Shown here piece by piece: positions 1-21,975 of a stretch of 64,000 nucleotides of DNA (within the stretch, counting starts at the first letter, position 1; each line of letters starts with the position of its first letter). This DNA is from Chondrilla cf. caribensis (lineage: Eukaryota; Porifera; Demospongiae; Chondrillida; Chondrillidae): positions 2,337,633-2,401,632 of the forward strand of contig OZ026549.1 of assembly GCA_964020155.1 (NCBI GenBank), given 5' to 3'. The notes under the pieces are model-generated. The model was not told the DNA's origin. It ran no database searches and saw nothing but the letters and a program-made list of their open reading frames with translations. Both the position numbers and the translations under genes were made by a program.

Positions 1-713
1 AGAGGTACTTCATTGCGCTCGGAAGTCGCTAACAGAGTAGATCCCTATGTTGTAGCTGTCGACATCTTATCGAAATTCAGGATGAACAAAAATACTTGAA
101 TCTTTGGTCAATGCTTTATTTAAACTAACACTAAACCTATGGTCCTTAGTTCTATTGTAGTCATGTTTTGCAATGTGCACTGTTCGTCGAAAATAGACGG
201 CCATTTTATTATGCTACGTATTCGCGAGTACCATAATAATTCACGGATGACTAAGCATTCCGCGTAAACCGCGAAAGTTTAGTACCGTGAAAATTTCCGC
301 GCATATGGTATACAGTACATATACACACTTAATGTGCATGTCAGTATGTAAGTACGTATATTTAGGTATGCAAGTATATATACGCACAAGTACGTATATA
401 CATCTGTATACATATGTATACATGTACATATTGTACAGTACGTATGCATAGCATGTGTACGTACTAATGTACATAGTTGTTCACAAGTATCCACAATCAC
501 TACCTCCGATCAGTACTTATTCCTCTCACTGCACACTGGGAGGAGGGTAGTGAGATGAAGTGGGAAGGGAAAGGAAGTGGGTAGTGAGAGGAAGTGGAGA
601 GGGAGAATCACTGTTCTCTGAATCCCACATGTTCACCATTCCCACAACTACCATCCACACTGTTCACCACCTCCACACTCCTCCTCTTTCACTACATTGG
701 CATACGTGGTTAC

Positions 714-10319
<9,606 letters not shown>

Positions 10320-11388
10320 TTTTCTTTTTCCGGTTCCTTGTGGGAGGGTACATGTTCACGTGATCAAAACCTAGAAACCCACAATGTGTTTTTGACCCGC
10401 CTTGAACGGGCGATATTGTTAATTCTCTACTTGTACGCCTCTCAAGAACGCCGTGAGCATTTTTATCGACTTCAATTTTGCGCGCCGTCTGCGACATCAT
10501 TAGCGCAATGAAACCTTGTATACGGTAGATCAAGATCACGATCCAGCTGTTGACTTCATTCTTACTTCCTGCCAGTTATATAGTGCAATAATTGTAGTAC
10601 ATTGTGGATATCAACAGCGCGAAATCAACGTTGCATCGACCGGTCCGCGCGATCGAGTTTAATATGTTCTAGCGCTGTTGATTTGATTTTATTCAACGAG
10701 AATATAAGGTAATCAACACTATTATATTACTTATAATTATTTGTAAACAATTGGCTATATATATAGCATATTATAGATCGGTGAAATTACTATCAATACT
10801 AATTAGAGACAAATACAGCTAGGGATGCCAAACTATGAGCCTTACAATTATATAAGCATGCATCTATACTATACACAAGTACCATACCAGCTATAAAGTT
10901 TATATCAATCGGCACAGCTGTGCACACCAGGATCAAAAATCGATATTTATCGCATGTACACCCTCAGGAAATTGTAATCAAATTTACTATAGTATAATTT
11001 TGTACGTAGTACTCATACCACTATAATTATTATTATTAGCTATACCGTTTCTGAAGAGTTTTCATAACAGCAAACTTTGCAATCATTTCCATGTTTTGCT
11101 CATCACGTTACAACACTCAACAACAGCCACAACAATCGTACTAAACGAAACTACAACAACAAGCACCTATAAACAGGCTACTTAAAAAGGGGATAAGGTT
11201 GTGAGAAGGATGGCGTACAAGCACAATAAATAATGTGGATCTATTGGGTATGTTGTACATATATTATATAAAATAAACAAACAATACAGTACACAGGGTC
11301 AGCATTGTGTGAATAGTGGTTGGGTATGTACAATGAAAGCCTGTGATAAGGAGGGTAGGGAGAGGTTGTGGAATATAGGGTAAAGCGT
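10320..11388. other. Intergenic region: CYFIP 5' flank and TFAP4 3' flank
   Basis: About 1.07 kb between the CYFIP start codon and the TFAP4 stop codon, both genes on the minus strand. The 200 bp nearest CYFIP are GC- and CpG-richer, as expected for a promoter. The rest is AT-rich with no believable ORF. No poly(A) signal for TFAP4 could be fixed with confidence. Confidence 0.6.
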
Positions 11389-12534
11389 TCAGCGAACCAT
11401 ACTTCTCGGACTTGTGAAACCGGATTTTACTGGAGTGAGGACATCTCTCGGGGTTGTCGGTCTGCTGAAAGCATCTCCTTCAATCTGACGAATAGCTTTC
11501 AGCATCAGGTCTAAATTTCTCCTGCTAACTTCTGATGTCTGCTGGTTGTTCTCAAGTGCAACCACTTGTCCATGTAATATTCTGTTTTCTTGTTCCAGCA
11601 CCTCTCTAGCTAGTCTCTCTCTATCAAGTTGCTGTTTGAGTGCTAGAAGTTCTTCCCGCGCAGAGTAAATTTGTTCCAATTCTTCCGAAGTCTCTTTATC
11701 GTCATCGAATTCATCCTCGTCCACACAGACTGGGTCTATAATGGGACTTGTGGACTTTTCTACCTTGTTCTCTACACTCACTGGACACACTTCCATTGAT
11801 GTAGCTTGGTCCAGGATCCCATGTTTCGTTGCAAGGACTTTCAAAGTTGTGTTCTCTGTCAAAAGATTAGTCTTCTCTTGATGTAGACGGTAAATGTATT
11901 CGGCGGCGTGTTGCAAAATAGAAGCCTACACAAACATACAGACACAATCACAAGTATGAGACTCTCGTGAAACAATAGGGGAACTTGTAACTCACTTTAC
12001 TTAGTTTTTCTCCTTGTACATGAGGCATTTGAGCTCTGAGGGACAGGAATCCGGCGTTTATACTTTGCATACGCTTTCTCTCGTTAGAGTTCGCGATTTG
12101 TCTCTTCAGATGCTTGTCCATGGGTAATCTCTTCGCCTTCGATGCCGAACTAGCGGGCGCGAAAAAAAAACATAACATTTGGTCGAAGCGGGAACATACA
12201 CGCGATCTTGTCGGGTATCTGCTACACTACAACCATGGCTTTTAACATTTGGGTTGCCCCAGGCCGCTTGTACAAGGGTAATTACCTCACCACATCGATC
12301 AAAGGTTAAAGAAACACTTGGGTCTTAAAGGCGATAAGGAACAATACGTGTCGGCACTTACCTCGAATCCGACATAGAAGCCTCGGCGTTCGGCGTTTGA
12401 GGCTTTTGTGGGGCGTGAACCATCTGAGGACAGTATACTAAGCCGCCGTGGATACTTGGCAAGTGACTTTGAAAGGGGAAAGGGCCCATCGGCGAAGGTT
12501 GAAATGGGATGTTTAAAACAGCTGATTGATCCAT
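11389..12534 (-). CDS. TFAP4: Transcription factor AP-4 (TFAP4), bHLH-leucine zipper
   Basis: AP-4 is a nuclear homodimeric bHLH-ZIP factor that binds the E-box CAGCTG. Three exons, 12534-12362, 12149-11996 and 11925-11389, join in frame (phases 2 and 0) to give 287 residues; human AP-4 has about 338. I chose the ATG at 12534 because its frame joins the bHLH exon exactly at the GT/AG pair; a longer ORF in another frame over exon 1 does not. The basic region IANSNERKRMQSINAGF (residues 76-92) matches AP-4 almost exactly. Helix 2 is GEKLSKASILQHAAEYIYRL, which runs into a zipper. Residues about 180-230 form a second heptad-rich coiled coil. A C-terminal block, SRRNLDLMLKAIRQIEG, matches the AP-4 motif near the end of the vertebrate protein. 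The N terminus is proline- and glutamine-rich. Confidence 0.93.
12517..12526. promoter_or_regulatory. Consensus AP-4 E-box AACAGCTGAT inside TFAP4 exon 1
   Basis: The 10-mer AACAGCTGAT fits the reported AP-4 consensus AWCAGCTGWT at every position. It lies within the first few codons of the TFAP4 gene itself. A hexamer plus flanks can occur by chance, and codons constrain it, so autoregulation is only a hypothesis. Confidence 0.35.
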
Positions 12535-13050
12535 TTCTAGGCGGGCGATTCTTCAAGAAGGCTTAAAACACTTTTCCGATGGTCGCGAACACAAAAATTC
12601 ACCGCAAACAACTCCAACTCTCCTTCTTCTTCAGAGCGACGAACAAAAAAGCCTATAAAAGCGAAGTTACCAAGAGACAAACAGCCGATAAATTCTACAA
12701 CTATTAAAGACCATCCAGCTGGAGTTGTAACAGGTTGTGGTTAGCGTGGGAGGAACCCTGTAGCCACCTTCAAATTGACCAATCAGCTCGCAGTAACAGC
12801 GATCGTGTGACCGTCAACAATGTGATTACCTCATCTCGTGGCGCCAACACAGCAATGACTATTCATGTGCTTTAGTTGAGCAACAACACTGTCATCGCGA
12901 TCTAAAAACAATCGATCGCCGTCGCGGGTTACATTGTAAAAATGTCATTATATACGTACCAAGAATATAAATTTGATCTCTAGGCTATTTTAAGATGAAG
13001 GAAAATACTATTATTTATAGCTAGATTTAACTATTCAGTTTAAAAAAGGA
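12535..13050. other. Intergenic region: TFAP4 promoter and methyltransferase 3' flank
   Basis: About 515 bp. The first 400 bp upstream of TFAP4 are comparatively GC-rich and hold a CCAGCTGG E-box near 12715 and CpG-rich stretches (around 12790-12930), in keeping with a promoter. The last 100 bp before the methyltransferase stop are AT-rich 3' UTR. No ORF was recognised. Confidence 0.5.
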
Positions 13051-15003
13051 CTATAATGCACTGGGGTGCTTCTTGGAATACAGATAGTGTGCGGCAATCC
13101 ACTCATTGCCATTGCTGTAGCCAAATGTCTTACTAGTGTACATGAAGAACTTTCTAAAATTCTGAAACTTCTCCTCAGCTTTCGACCCATAGTGCCTCCG
13201 GAAGACGTCCATGATTTCATCCTTGTGTTGGTCCTGACGTGCCAGCCAGGCATCCAATGTTTTAGTATAATGGACACCATTGACCATCCACATTCTCTCA
13301 ATCTGGAGGTCCTTTTGGAAATACAACAGCAGGTCACTGGACAGCATGTTACCTCCAGTGAAAAATAATTTGGCAACGAAATCAGTTTCTGTTTCAGAGT
13401 CTTTGATTATCATTGGATATGCAAACTCTCGATGGCAGAGGATCTGAATGAACAGTCTGCCTTCAGGTTTGAGCCACATAGACACATGTTTGAAGAGAAG
13501 GTCATAGTTGGACAGGTGCTGGGGTGGGGAAGAAAGGAAGTGCTACAATTAAGAAACATTATGATCAAAACACTGGTAGCATGGGCAGATAGTTCAGATA
13601 TGGCTTCTCAAAAATGGCTTCACTCCTAATATGGTCACAAACGGGTGTTACTATTTATACAGAGTACATTCCATTCCTTATTTGGGACACAGTATACTGC
13701 ATGTCATGCACTGAAAAAGATCACAAACCTCAAACATCTCAATTGAAACCACTCGGTCATATTGCACAGGTGACATAAAGGTGTTAGCATCAGCGCGAAC
13801 TACATTTAACCTGGAGGTGAATCCCCTCTTTCTTCCTTCTTCACGAATGAACGTAGTTTGTGTAAGCGAATTGCTAACCGAAGAGACTCGGCAGTTTGGA
13901 TAGCGTGAGAGAATCCACATTGTGAGTGACCCCCATCCACACCCCAAATCCTATCAGAAAGTAACAAAAGAGATAATGGAAGCAATACAGAATAATGTTG
14001 TAATCCCACACTATACATCACACATACATATGTGTTGACAAGATAAGAAAAGGGAAGTGAAATAACCCTTATCTGAAAGAGACACAGAATGGTCAAGTCC
14101 AATGAAATAGTCCATGAGTATATTACATGACCTCATCAACATACGTATGTGAGCATTTATATGTGTTTTGAGGACGAGGAAAGTTGTTAGAGGGCATGTA
14201 GAAGAGGAATAACAATGCAAAACAAACAAAATTAGCAATCCAATACTTTTTGAAGGGTCCCCAATTCAATCAACTCTATCTCTAAAGCAAACCTTGCTCT
14301 CAACCGTCTTTGGCATATCATAGGAGTTTTTTCTACTCAATTTATGTATACATGTATGTACGTATGTATGACATACATCAAATATTATACTACAGGGGGT
14401 ATAGTTGGGTTATTATACTTTTGGTACGTATGTATGTACATACAGTTAATTTTCGTTAATCCGGCACTATTCATCAGCACCAATATAATGTGCAAGTACG
14501 TACCAGTTATCCGGTTAATCTGTTAATCTCGTTAATCCACCATATTATTATTAAAAACGAATTGTGGCCAATTAAAGAGAATCCACTGTACGTACATATG
14601 TGCCTACAAAATCACGTGTTCAATTTGCATTTATGCAAGGACAAAGACGCTTCTTAGAACCAAACAAATGACTAAAAATGCATTTTTAATAAGGCAAAAA
14701 AACAAACAGTAATTGAAACAGATACATAGATGTGCACATGGCATGTATAATGTATTGCACATGTAAACATAGTCTGGATGAGAATTCAATTTCTTTGTGT
14801 GTGTAATAAGATCATTAGTAACCCCCAGGACTCATCTACGTAGCTAATAATCACCTTGGAATTTACTGAAATGAACCAACACATGTAGTCCTAGTGCACA
14901 CACGAGCACACACAAACAGATGTATGTACACACATGTACGTACATACACACACATATTTACACTGCACGCACATACGCAAGCACGCATGCACGCACACGC
15001 ACG

Positions 15004-15100
<97 letters not shown>

Positions 15101-16429
15101 CACAATATAATAGTAAAGTGTACAGAATAAATAAGTTGAATACTGATGGATTCCCAAAGATATACATTGGCATGTATAGAACAGCTGTGAAAGAGTGAGG
15201 CAACCATAGAGTTTGGCTCCCACATGTCGGTATGTACACACAATAACAGATACATATGTACACTCAAAGGCTTCACCAACACATATAGGGAAAGTGCCGA
15301 AACAAAGACATAGGGTGCACTCAGAATATACGTACACACATAAACGCATGCAGGCATCTGAAACAAATGATATATTCATATTTGGTGATGTCAAGATAAG
15401 GACATACATTCTTCAATGCATAACATACGTAGGTACGTACGTACACATGTACCAACATACGTACGTACGTAAGTACGTACACAATATGTACGTGTGTTAT
15501 TCTGCCACAAGATAACATCCACATTGCATACTATGTACATACGTAATTACGTATGTACATGTAGTGGTCTTAGGCACACAAAGTGACATTCCAACACCTA
15601 GTGAAAATCTGATGTACGCATTGAGTCTCATAGAAAATCCTGGGGCTTACCCAATGAAGCTCCCTCATCATAAAAGAGAAAAGTGGCTTTGATAAGGATG
15701 TGGATTTTCTTGTAGTTTGTATTCGTACTGATATGTACGTACACCAAATATGCACGAATCATGATGGGACATGGAACAATACATGGCTGAATACTGCACA
15801 CTACCTGCACGTCACATCCAACCAGCAAACACTGTACCAGTGAATGAATGGTAGTATAAGGCCATTATTTGCTACAATCCAATGATTTTCAAAACTCAGA
15901 CAGACGACAAGGGTTGGAGACCACTGCACAAATCAGCGGCATGGCACTGGTAGGACCAAGGAGTCTGTCTGCTGTACACAGTTGGCTGCTCCACCCACCT
16001 ACACATGCATGGACGGTACACTAGACAAGTATATACAGTATGTATGCATGTCCGTATGTATGTATGTATACACTTTATATAAACAGTTTTAAAGTTCCTT
16101 CAATCAATGAAGAGGGTCAATGAAACCATTATTTTCTGCAGCTCACTATACTGAGGTAGCATGTATGACTTCCTATAATTAGGATCATTGAGTTACGGTA
16201 ATCAGTATTTGATAATTTGATTCAATATATAATTAGTTAACAAAACTCGATTAATTGTGACAAAACAGTAAACAAACAAAACCGGTCATGCATGAATATA
16301 CGTACGTACACATTGGAGTACATGAATACATCTACAAAGATACAAACACACACAAGGTGCAAACACATACACACACACACACACACACACACCACATACT
16401 AACACACATGCGCACATGCACATAAGCAA

Positions 16430-16494
<65 letters not shown>

Positions 16495-16559
16495 ACATAC
16501 GTACTAACACACGTGCGCACATGCACATAAGCAAATATACACACACAAACACACACACA

Positions 16560-16615
<56 letters not shown>

Positions 16616-19600
16616 CATTACCATGATGTCCTGTCCATCCTGTATACCGGCTCTTTCACACGTTAGCTGCATCATGGCTTCTTCAGCTGGTGAATAGAAG
16701 TGTACAAACTATAATATGTAATCTCCCCATCACTAGGAATGTCAATAACAGTGGGTGCCTTGAAAAGTAGTCTTCGGGATAAAGGCTATCTCACTTTAAA
16801 TAAGATTCCCATAACCATAACCATAACAGTGTGATTAATATCGATATAGCACACTATCAAGTGATCAGTGCAGGACAGCAGGTCTGTATGTACATAAGTA
16901 CGTAAGTTACAGACTAAAGGGTTTGTGAGAGTGATAATCATACTTCAGAATGTACTTACATACCTTCAGAACGTATGTATCTATGGACAAACATAACCTA
17001 ACTTCAAATGTCATCTTTCAATTTGACAATACAGTAAATTTTGATTCACCATTCAAAGTTATTGGTTGTTGACACTATAACAAAATGGCTGCTCCCAAAC
17101 AATTATCATCGCATATGTATAGCTTAGGGGCCCTACTGCAACTTAGGTGACCTACTGTAACTTAGGTGACCTACTGCATCTTCAGAGATTTAGTGTACTT
17201 TAGGAGCCCTACTGTACGTACCTTAGGAGCCCTACTGTATGTACCTTAGGTGTCCTACTGTATGTACCTCAGGAGCCCTACTGTATGTACCTTAGGTGAC
17301 CTACTGTATGTACCTTAGGAGATCTACCATACCTTGTCGAGGGTTGGTAAAATTCTGTATTTGGACATTACACACATGCACTTGTGCACATACACATAGA
17401 GAGACTGCATGACACTGGCTGGTTGATGATAATGTATTACTTTAGTTGACAGTAATGATTTGCACCTGATCAACAATAACAATAATAATAATGCGTAATT
17501 GCTAAAAAAATTGCACCAAGTGCATCATTGTGTTTGATAAAAATTATAGCACATTCTCGGTTACCCAAACCATGGGAAACATCAAATTTAAAAGTGCTTG
17601 GATAAGCAGAATGTTCGGATAACTAAAGTCACATATGTACGTACATATAATTATATTAAAATTAATAATAAAGAATTTCATCTTCGTATTAACCAATCAG
17701 CCATCACACAATACACCATACATAAGCCTTGAAAATGTAAACATGGCTTGGAATAAAAGCATTAATCACTTATATGACATTGTACTTTATCACAAAACAC
17801 TTTAGGCATTTAATATTCCACTAATTAGTCCTAGGAAGCCATTTAACATGACATCAATTGGAATAAAGGTCTGATAATATAATTGTGGGTTGTTTGGATA
17901 ATGCAGGGATTGGATAATCAAGGATTGGATAGCCGAGGTTGCACCATATTTGCTACAATTTGTGTGGGATTACATAATTACAGCACCATACGTATGGTGC
18001 AACCTCACTCAGTTTTATCCAGCTGTACGTATGTGTAGGAATCCCTAAGACTATTTCCGACACTAAGGATAAATAATAGTCCGAATAAAGTCAAATGAAG
18101 CACTGAATGTGTGCTACATACGTAGTTACTGCAGAGTGTACATGAGCAGTCCAATCTGCTTAGCAAGTAGGCACACACTTTGAAGGGCACACCAAATCTC
18201 TAATTGATATTAGAGATATCCACATACACACGTACATAGGTACTTGCAATCAGTACTGGTTGACATACCTATTATATACCAGCAAGTGTATGCAGTAACA
18301 GGTGTACATATTATATGTATGTATAATAATATTTATACGTATGTGTTCAATCACTGACCCGGGAGAACCAACAGAACAAGTTGCATTGTACGTATTTCAC
18401 AAATCAACTGGTTATCAATTTCGAATTTCCAATTTTGGGTGAGAGGATAGACCGACTTCTGCAGTTGCACTTTTGCAAATGAATGGACCAGAAACTACGT
18501 ACGTACCTTACGTAATTGCTAATTATAAAAATATTCACAAACCAAGAGTCATTCTGAAAGGTTTTTAATTTCAAATTAGCTATTTTGTGTGAGAGGATAG
18601 ATTGACTTTTGCAGTTGCAATTTTGCAAATGAATGGACCAGAAAGTACCTTACATAATTGCTAATAATAAAACTATTCATAAGGCAAGAGTCATTCTGAA
18701 AGTCATGAAAATTAGAGTATATAGCCTAATTTCCATTCAAAGCCTTGTCTACATACGTAGTTTTGCAGATTCAGACCCTTTACGGGAATTTGTGACAGTA
18801 CGTAGCTGTACATGAAATGGTCTGAAAACACAAAACCACAAAATTTCTCAAGGTGTCAAAAATATCCATCCAATTTAAAAGGAATAATTGCAAATGTACA
18901 CTAATGTACGTATGTCAAATAGGTAAGCAATAGTATTTCCATAATGACAATTGAACAGTGAGTCCTTGAGAAAATTACATACGTACATAGGTATGCATAT
19001 GGACAACACCACAACAAACTGAATCTTATACGTACGTACATAAGTATGCATATTAACATACACTCATACATGCATACATACATGCACACATGTACGTACC
19101 CTATCTTTCTCACCTTCTCCTAATGTCATGTTTTCATTTGGCCAGTAGCAGCAGCTATACTTCAACCATGGACCGAGAGTCTAACGACAGAACAAGACAA
19201 CCGTAGCAACAACACCATAATGGATGTACGTATGTACGTGATTGATCTGATATGAGGATGCATTGATAGAGTCTTAATCTCAGTATAAATTTACAGAAAC
19301 ACTGGAAAGCTTGTCAGAAGGTCTTTGTTACCACACAGGTTCTAATATTCAGTGGATTATATTTCAAGAATTTCGTAAATAGTGCAGGATTAATTCACAG
19401 TAGCTTCGCAATCCTTTCAGTCTTATCTATACTACATATGTACAAGTGAGATTATCAACTTGTTTTGCATAAGCAACTAGTGAACCATGGGGTATCTACA
19501 CACACAGCTACGTAGATAGCATGAAGTACGAAACAAATCAATTTTCAAAGTACGTACGCACATTACAATACCTGAAATAGATATGTAATTATTGCTGCCT

Positions 19601-21975
19601 CCATAGGTGTTGGTATTATTATTATTATATGAACAATAGCTTATAATATAGTTTGAGAATAATGTTATAAAGTCATAATTGATATAGTTAGTGTGGCAAC
19701 TGGACATTGCCTTCACTGACTGCTAGTTGGATTGACTCTGGACCTCTAGCTGCGTAGCCGGATTTCGAGCGGGCACCTCTTATGCACAAGATAGCACAAA
19801 ATAGATATGTAATAGGTAAAGTACCTCTCAAGAAGCTGTAGCTAATATACAGACACCTTTGCCTAATTGATATCGAGGGCAAAGCCCGAGGTGTCAAATA
19901 GGCAAAGGTGTCTGTATATCCGCTACAGCTTCTCGAGAGGTACTTTAGTTATTATGTGGTATGTTGTCAAGCAGTTGCTATTAATTTTGAAAGCGTGCAC
20001 ACATCAGGGAAGTGGGCACACATCACAAATGTGTGCACTGCTTTCCCTTTGAAGTCGCCCACGGAAGATACATACTACATTATAATAAAATGCAATAGCC
20101 ATATACGTACGTATGTATAATATGAACACGCAATTTATAAAATAAAAGCACAATTTCCCTCTCCAGCATATGTATATTGGTGAAATTGATATGTTATGAA
20201 CATTAGAACAAGTGCAGTGTCTTCTATTGTGTAGGGTTTTTGTATCACAGTCATATACATACATATATGCACACATAATGCACCCATGTACCTCTGGTAA
20301 GAAGTACAGAGTTAGTGTACCCTTCATGGTACCTACCAAGCAAGTTGGACTGCTTCGTCATTGTCTTATTCATATTATTCATAAATTTCCCAATAAGACG
20401 GACGAAGAGAAGGTCATAACTAGTCTAGCATAGCCAGACCTGCAATCTGCCATTACGTACATTCTTTAAATGATTGTGTAATAGTAAAATGGAGGTAGGA
20501 GGGGCAGCTCAGTCTCATCCCTGGACCACCTCCCCGTACAGTAGTCGACCGTAGTATTTTCAACCAAATTGTGAGATAATGGAATGCCATGCCCTCAATC
20601 AATACCAAGCTCTCCTTCGATTCCATCAGGAATTACATGATTACAGTAATGCGTGCTGAATACATCAACATGTCTGACTCAACAAACACATGCCCATTCC
20701 ACTTTGTATGTCCATGCCCCAATTGTTGTTTTCTTCTTCGTTAATTTTAATTACTTTTAACTGTACTTTACCCATTCTATCACCCACACTGTAATACATA
20801 AGTAGTCCTACTATTCCTAGCATTACATATCCTATCACTGTCCTAAGTAATCCTACTATTTTTCACTGTAACTTGTTTGTTGTTCTTAAATCACCACAAT
20901 ACTCAGATTGTACAATGGATCCTCTCCTATTACGTACTTTGTGCAAAAAGCTTTGTAACAGACTGCACTGTATATGTAGATTATTGACCCTCAGTCTTCC
21001 ACACACTCATGGATTACATGTATCTCTAAATTTTGCAGCCCTTCAACCTATCATCACATGGTGGCTGTGAAGCAGCGTTCAGCTAGTCTGGTGTAGCCAA
21101 TCCTGGATCCGCCATCATTTTTGTTTGAGCAGAAAGGGTCTGGTGTCCTCTGGAACCCATTTCTGCACCACAGTAAAGGAATTCGTGCACTCAATCAGAT
21201 TGCAGAACGCCTTTTAGACACATAAAAATGCAAATGACTAATGGTGACTCATTTCAAGTATAGAAGTGTAGTTTGGCTATTGTTGACTTTTTAAATCTGT
21301 GAAAACCACCCACTCACGTAAATTTAGTCAGTGCTACTCATCTCTCCATGTCAAATCGGGGGTAGCGGTCTCCCTTTTGTGATGAATCTCAAAAGATATG
21401 GCTGTTTGCTTCAGAATTCAAAATTCGTCTGTATTTTGGAATTGTAATTACTGCGCAAAGTCAACAGGACTTTGCCAAAGACAACACATCCTTCGCCAAC
21501 CGTTGTGCATGAGTGAAAATACCCCCTTAGAATGATGTGTGGTAATGTATGATATACATATTTTCGATTTGTCATCAGTGACTCCACCTCCTGGTACAGA
21601 AATAGGTCAGAGGAGACCAGACCCTTTCTCCGCCCCAACAAATAAAATGGCGTATCAGCTAAGCCAGACTAGCGTTCAGCTCAGTTCAGTTCAGTACACA
21701 CGTGCACTACATGTGACAACCACTAAACGGCATACACATACAAATACCTTCAGGTAAAACCCAGTAGGGACTTCATAGTGCTGTTCGTTGGCTTTGTCTG
21801 TTTCGATAGCTATTGGCGCTCTTTTCAGTTTTTGGATAAATTTCATCTTGTAAAAAGCCTTCCTTTCAACGTCGCCATCACAGTTCAGTTTCTTGAAGAC
21901 ACCGTCCAAATACGTATCAAGAAACTTCTTAAAGGCTTCATCATCGAGGCTACTGAGATAGAGGTTTCTGGCCAT
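13051..21975 (-). CDS. Coclaurine N-methyltransferase-like / cyclopropane-fatty-acid-synthase-type SAM methyltransferase
   Basis: Enzymes of this type move a methyl group from SAM to an amine (plant benzylisoquinoline alkaloids) or to a lipid double bond (bacterial CFA synthases). Five exons, 21975-21748, 19180-19114, 16686-16622, 13950-13729 and 13518-13051, join with matching phases to 349 residues, the plant CNMT length. Motifs in order: QHYEVPTGFY (65-74), WLKYSCCYWP in exon 2, EEAMMQLTCERAGIQDGQ (100-117), SAM-binding DLGCGWGS (121-128), and SIEMFE|H across the exon 4/5 junction (E194, H195), the Glu/His pair implicated in plant CNMT catalysis. FFTGGNMLSSDLLLYFQ and W-VNG-HY-KT follow, then a FGYSNGNEWIAAHYL C terminus. 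No signal peptide or TM segment is evident, so it is probably cytosolic. Plant and sponge both use this fold; substrate here is unknown. Introns are long (about 2.6, 2.4, 2.7 and 0.2 kb). Confidence 0.9.
14443..14588. mobile_element. Small TA-flanked MITE with pogo/Tigger-like ends
   Basis: The left end CAGTTAATTTTCGTTAATCC and the reverse complement of the right end CAGTGGATTCTCTTTAATTG agree at most positions. Both ends are bordered by TA, as in Tc1/mariner/pogo insertions. It is 146 bp with no ORF and lies in the methyltransferase intron 3. Confidence 0.5.
14894..15101. repeat. (CA)n microsatellite in methyltransferase intron 3
   Basis: A compound CA/CG-CA tract, purest from about 15009 to 15100, reading (UG)n in the methyltransferase transcript. 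Confidence 0.95.
16349..16613. repeat. Compound (CA)n microsatellite containing a duplicated spacer
   Basis: Three CA blocks are separated by two near-identical spacers (actaacacacatgcgcacatgcacataagcaaa-type). This implies that a unit of roughly 110 bp, repeat plus spacer, was duplicated. The tract ends about 10 bp from the donor of methyltransferase exon 3 at 16622, so a (UG)n tract follows that donor closely. Confidence 0.9.
17125..17340. repeat. 23-bp minisatellite (CCCTACTGTATGTACCTTAGG unit)
   Basis: A tandem array with a 23-bp period in its right part and shorter 19-bp versions lacking the GTAC block at the left (acctactgtaacttaggtg). It lies in methyltransferase intron 2. No function is visible. 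Confidence 0.85.
17549..17948. mobile_element. Possible pogo-like MITE (about 400 bp)
   Basis: A left end reading CATTCTCGGTTACCCAA faces an inverted partner at the right, whose reverse complement reads CAACCTCGGCTATCCAA. Internal copies of 'GGATAA' motifs face each end. A second outward-facing terminus (TGGTGCAACCTCACTCAG) starts near 17994. Exact borders and target duplication could not be fixed. Confidence 0.35.
18417..18702. repeat. Tandem duplication, two copies with about 151-bp period
   Basis: Copy 1 (18417-18560) and copy 2 (18568-18702) share GAGAGGATAGA, TTGCAAATGAATGGACCAGAAA and AGAGTCATTCTGAAAG in the same order. Copy 1 carries extra TACG units (ctacgtacgtac) where copy 2 has gtac. 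It lies in methyltransferase intron 2 and is non-coding. Confidence 0.85.
19817..19947. mobile_element. Fold-back element, 49-nt arms, family copy 1
   Basis: The left arm (19817-19865) and right arm (19899-19947) are near-perfect inverted copies, containing CTGTAG..ATATACAGACACC and AAAGTACCTCTC. The 33-nt loop holds a smaller hairpin around GGGCAAAGCCC. Weaker pairing extends some 10 nt outwards. A related copy lies at 63553-63660. No ORF is present; the arms' translations on both strands are mirror artefacts. It lies in methyltransferase intron 1. Confidence 0.75.
20530..20760 (+). pseudogene. LINE relic: degenerate C terminus of a non-LTR reverse transcriptase ORF
   Basis: In one plus frame the text reads RTVVDRSIFNQIV, a stop, then WNAMPSINTKLSFDSIRNYM. 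The pattern 'R-T-V...F..RIV..WN.LP......S.D.FK..L' is characteristic of the end of ORF2 in CR1/L2/Jockey-type LINEs. The in-frame stop just before WNAMP and the lack of upstream RT motifs show that it is a dead 5'-truncated copy. It lies in methyltransferase intron 1, antisense to that gene. Confidence 0.55.

Noticed and set aside
12299..12556. The 85-codon minus ORF over TFAP4 exon 1
   Set aside because: A different frame (ATG at 12534) joins the bHLH exon exactly at the splice sites; this one does not.
17125..17340. CRISPR-like array
   Set aside because: Contiguous 19-23 bp tandem units without spacers in a eukaryotic intron.
19688..20052. Two similar small ORFs (QRCLYIRYSFSRGTL type) on opposite strands
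   Set aside because: They are the two arms of one inverted repeat read on each strand.
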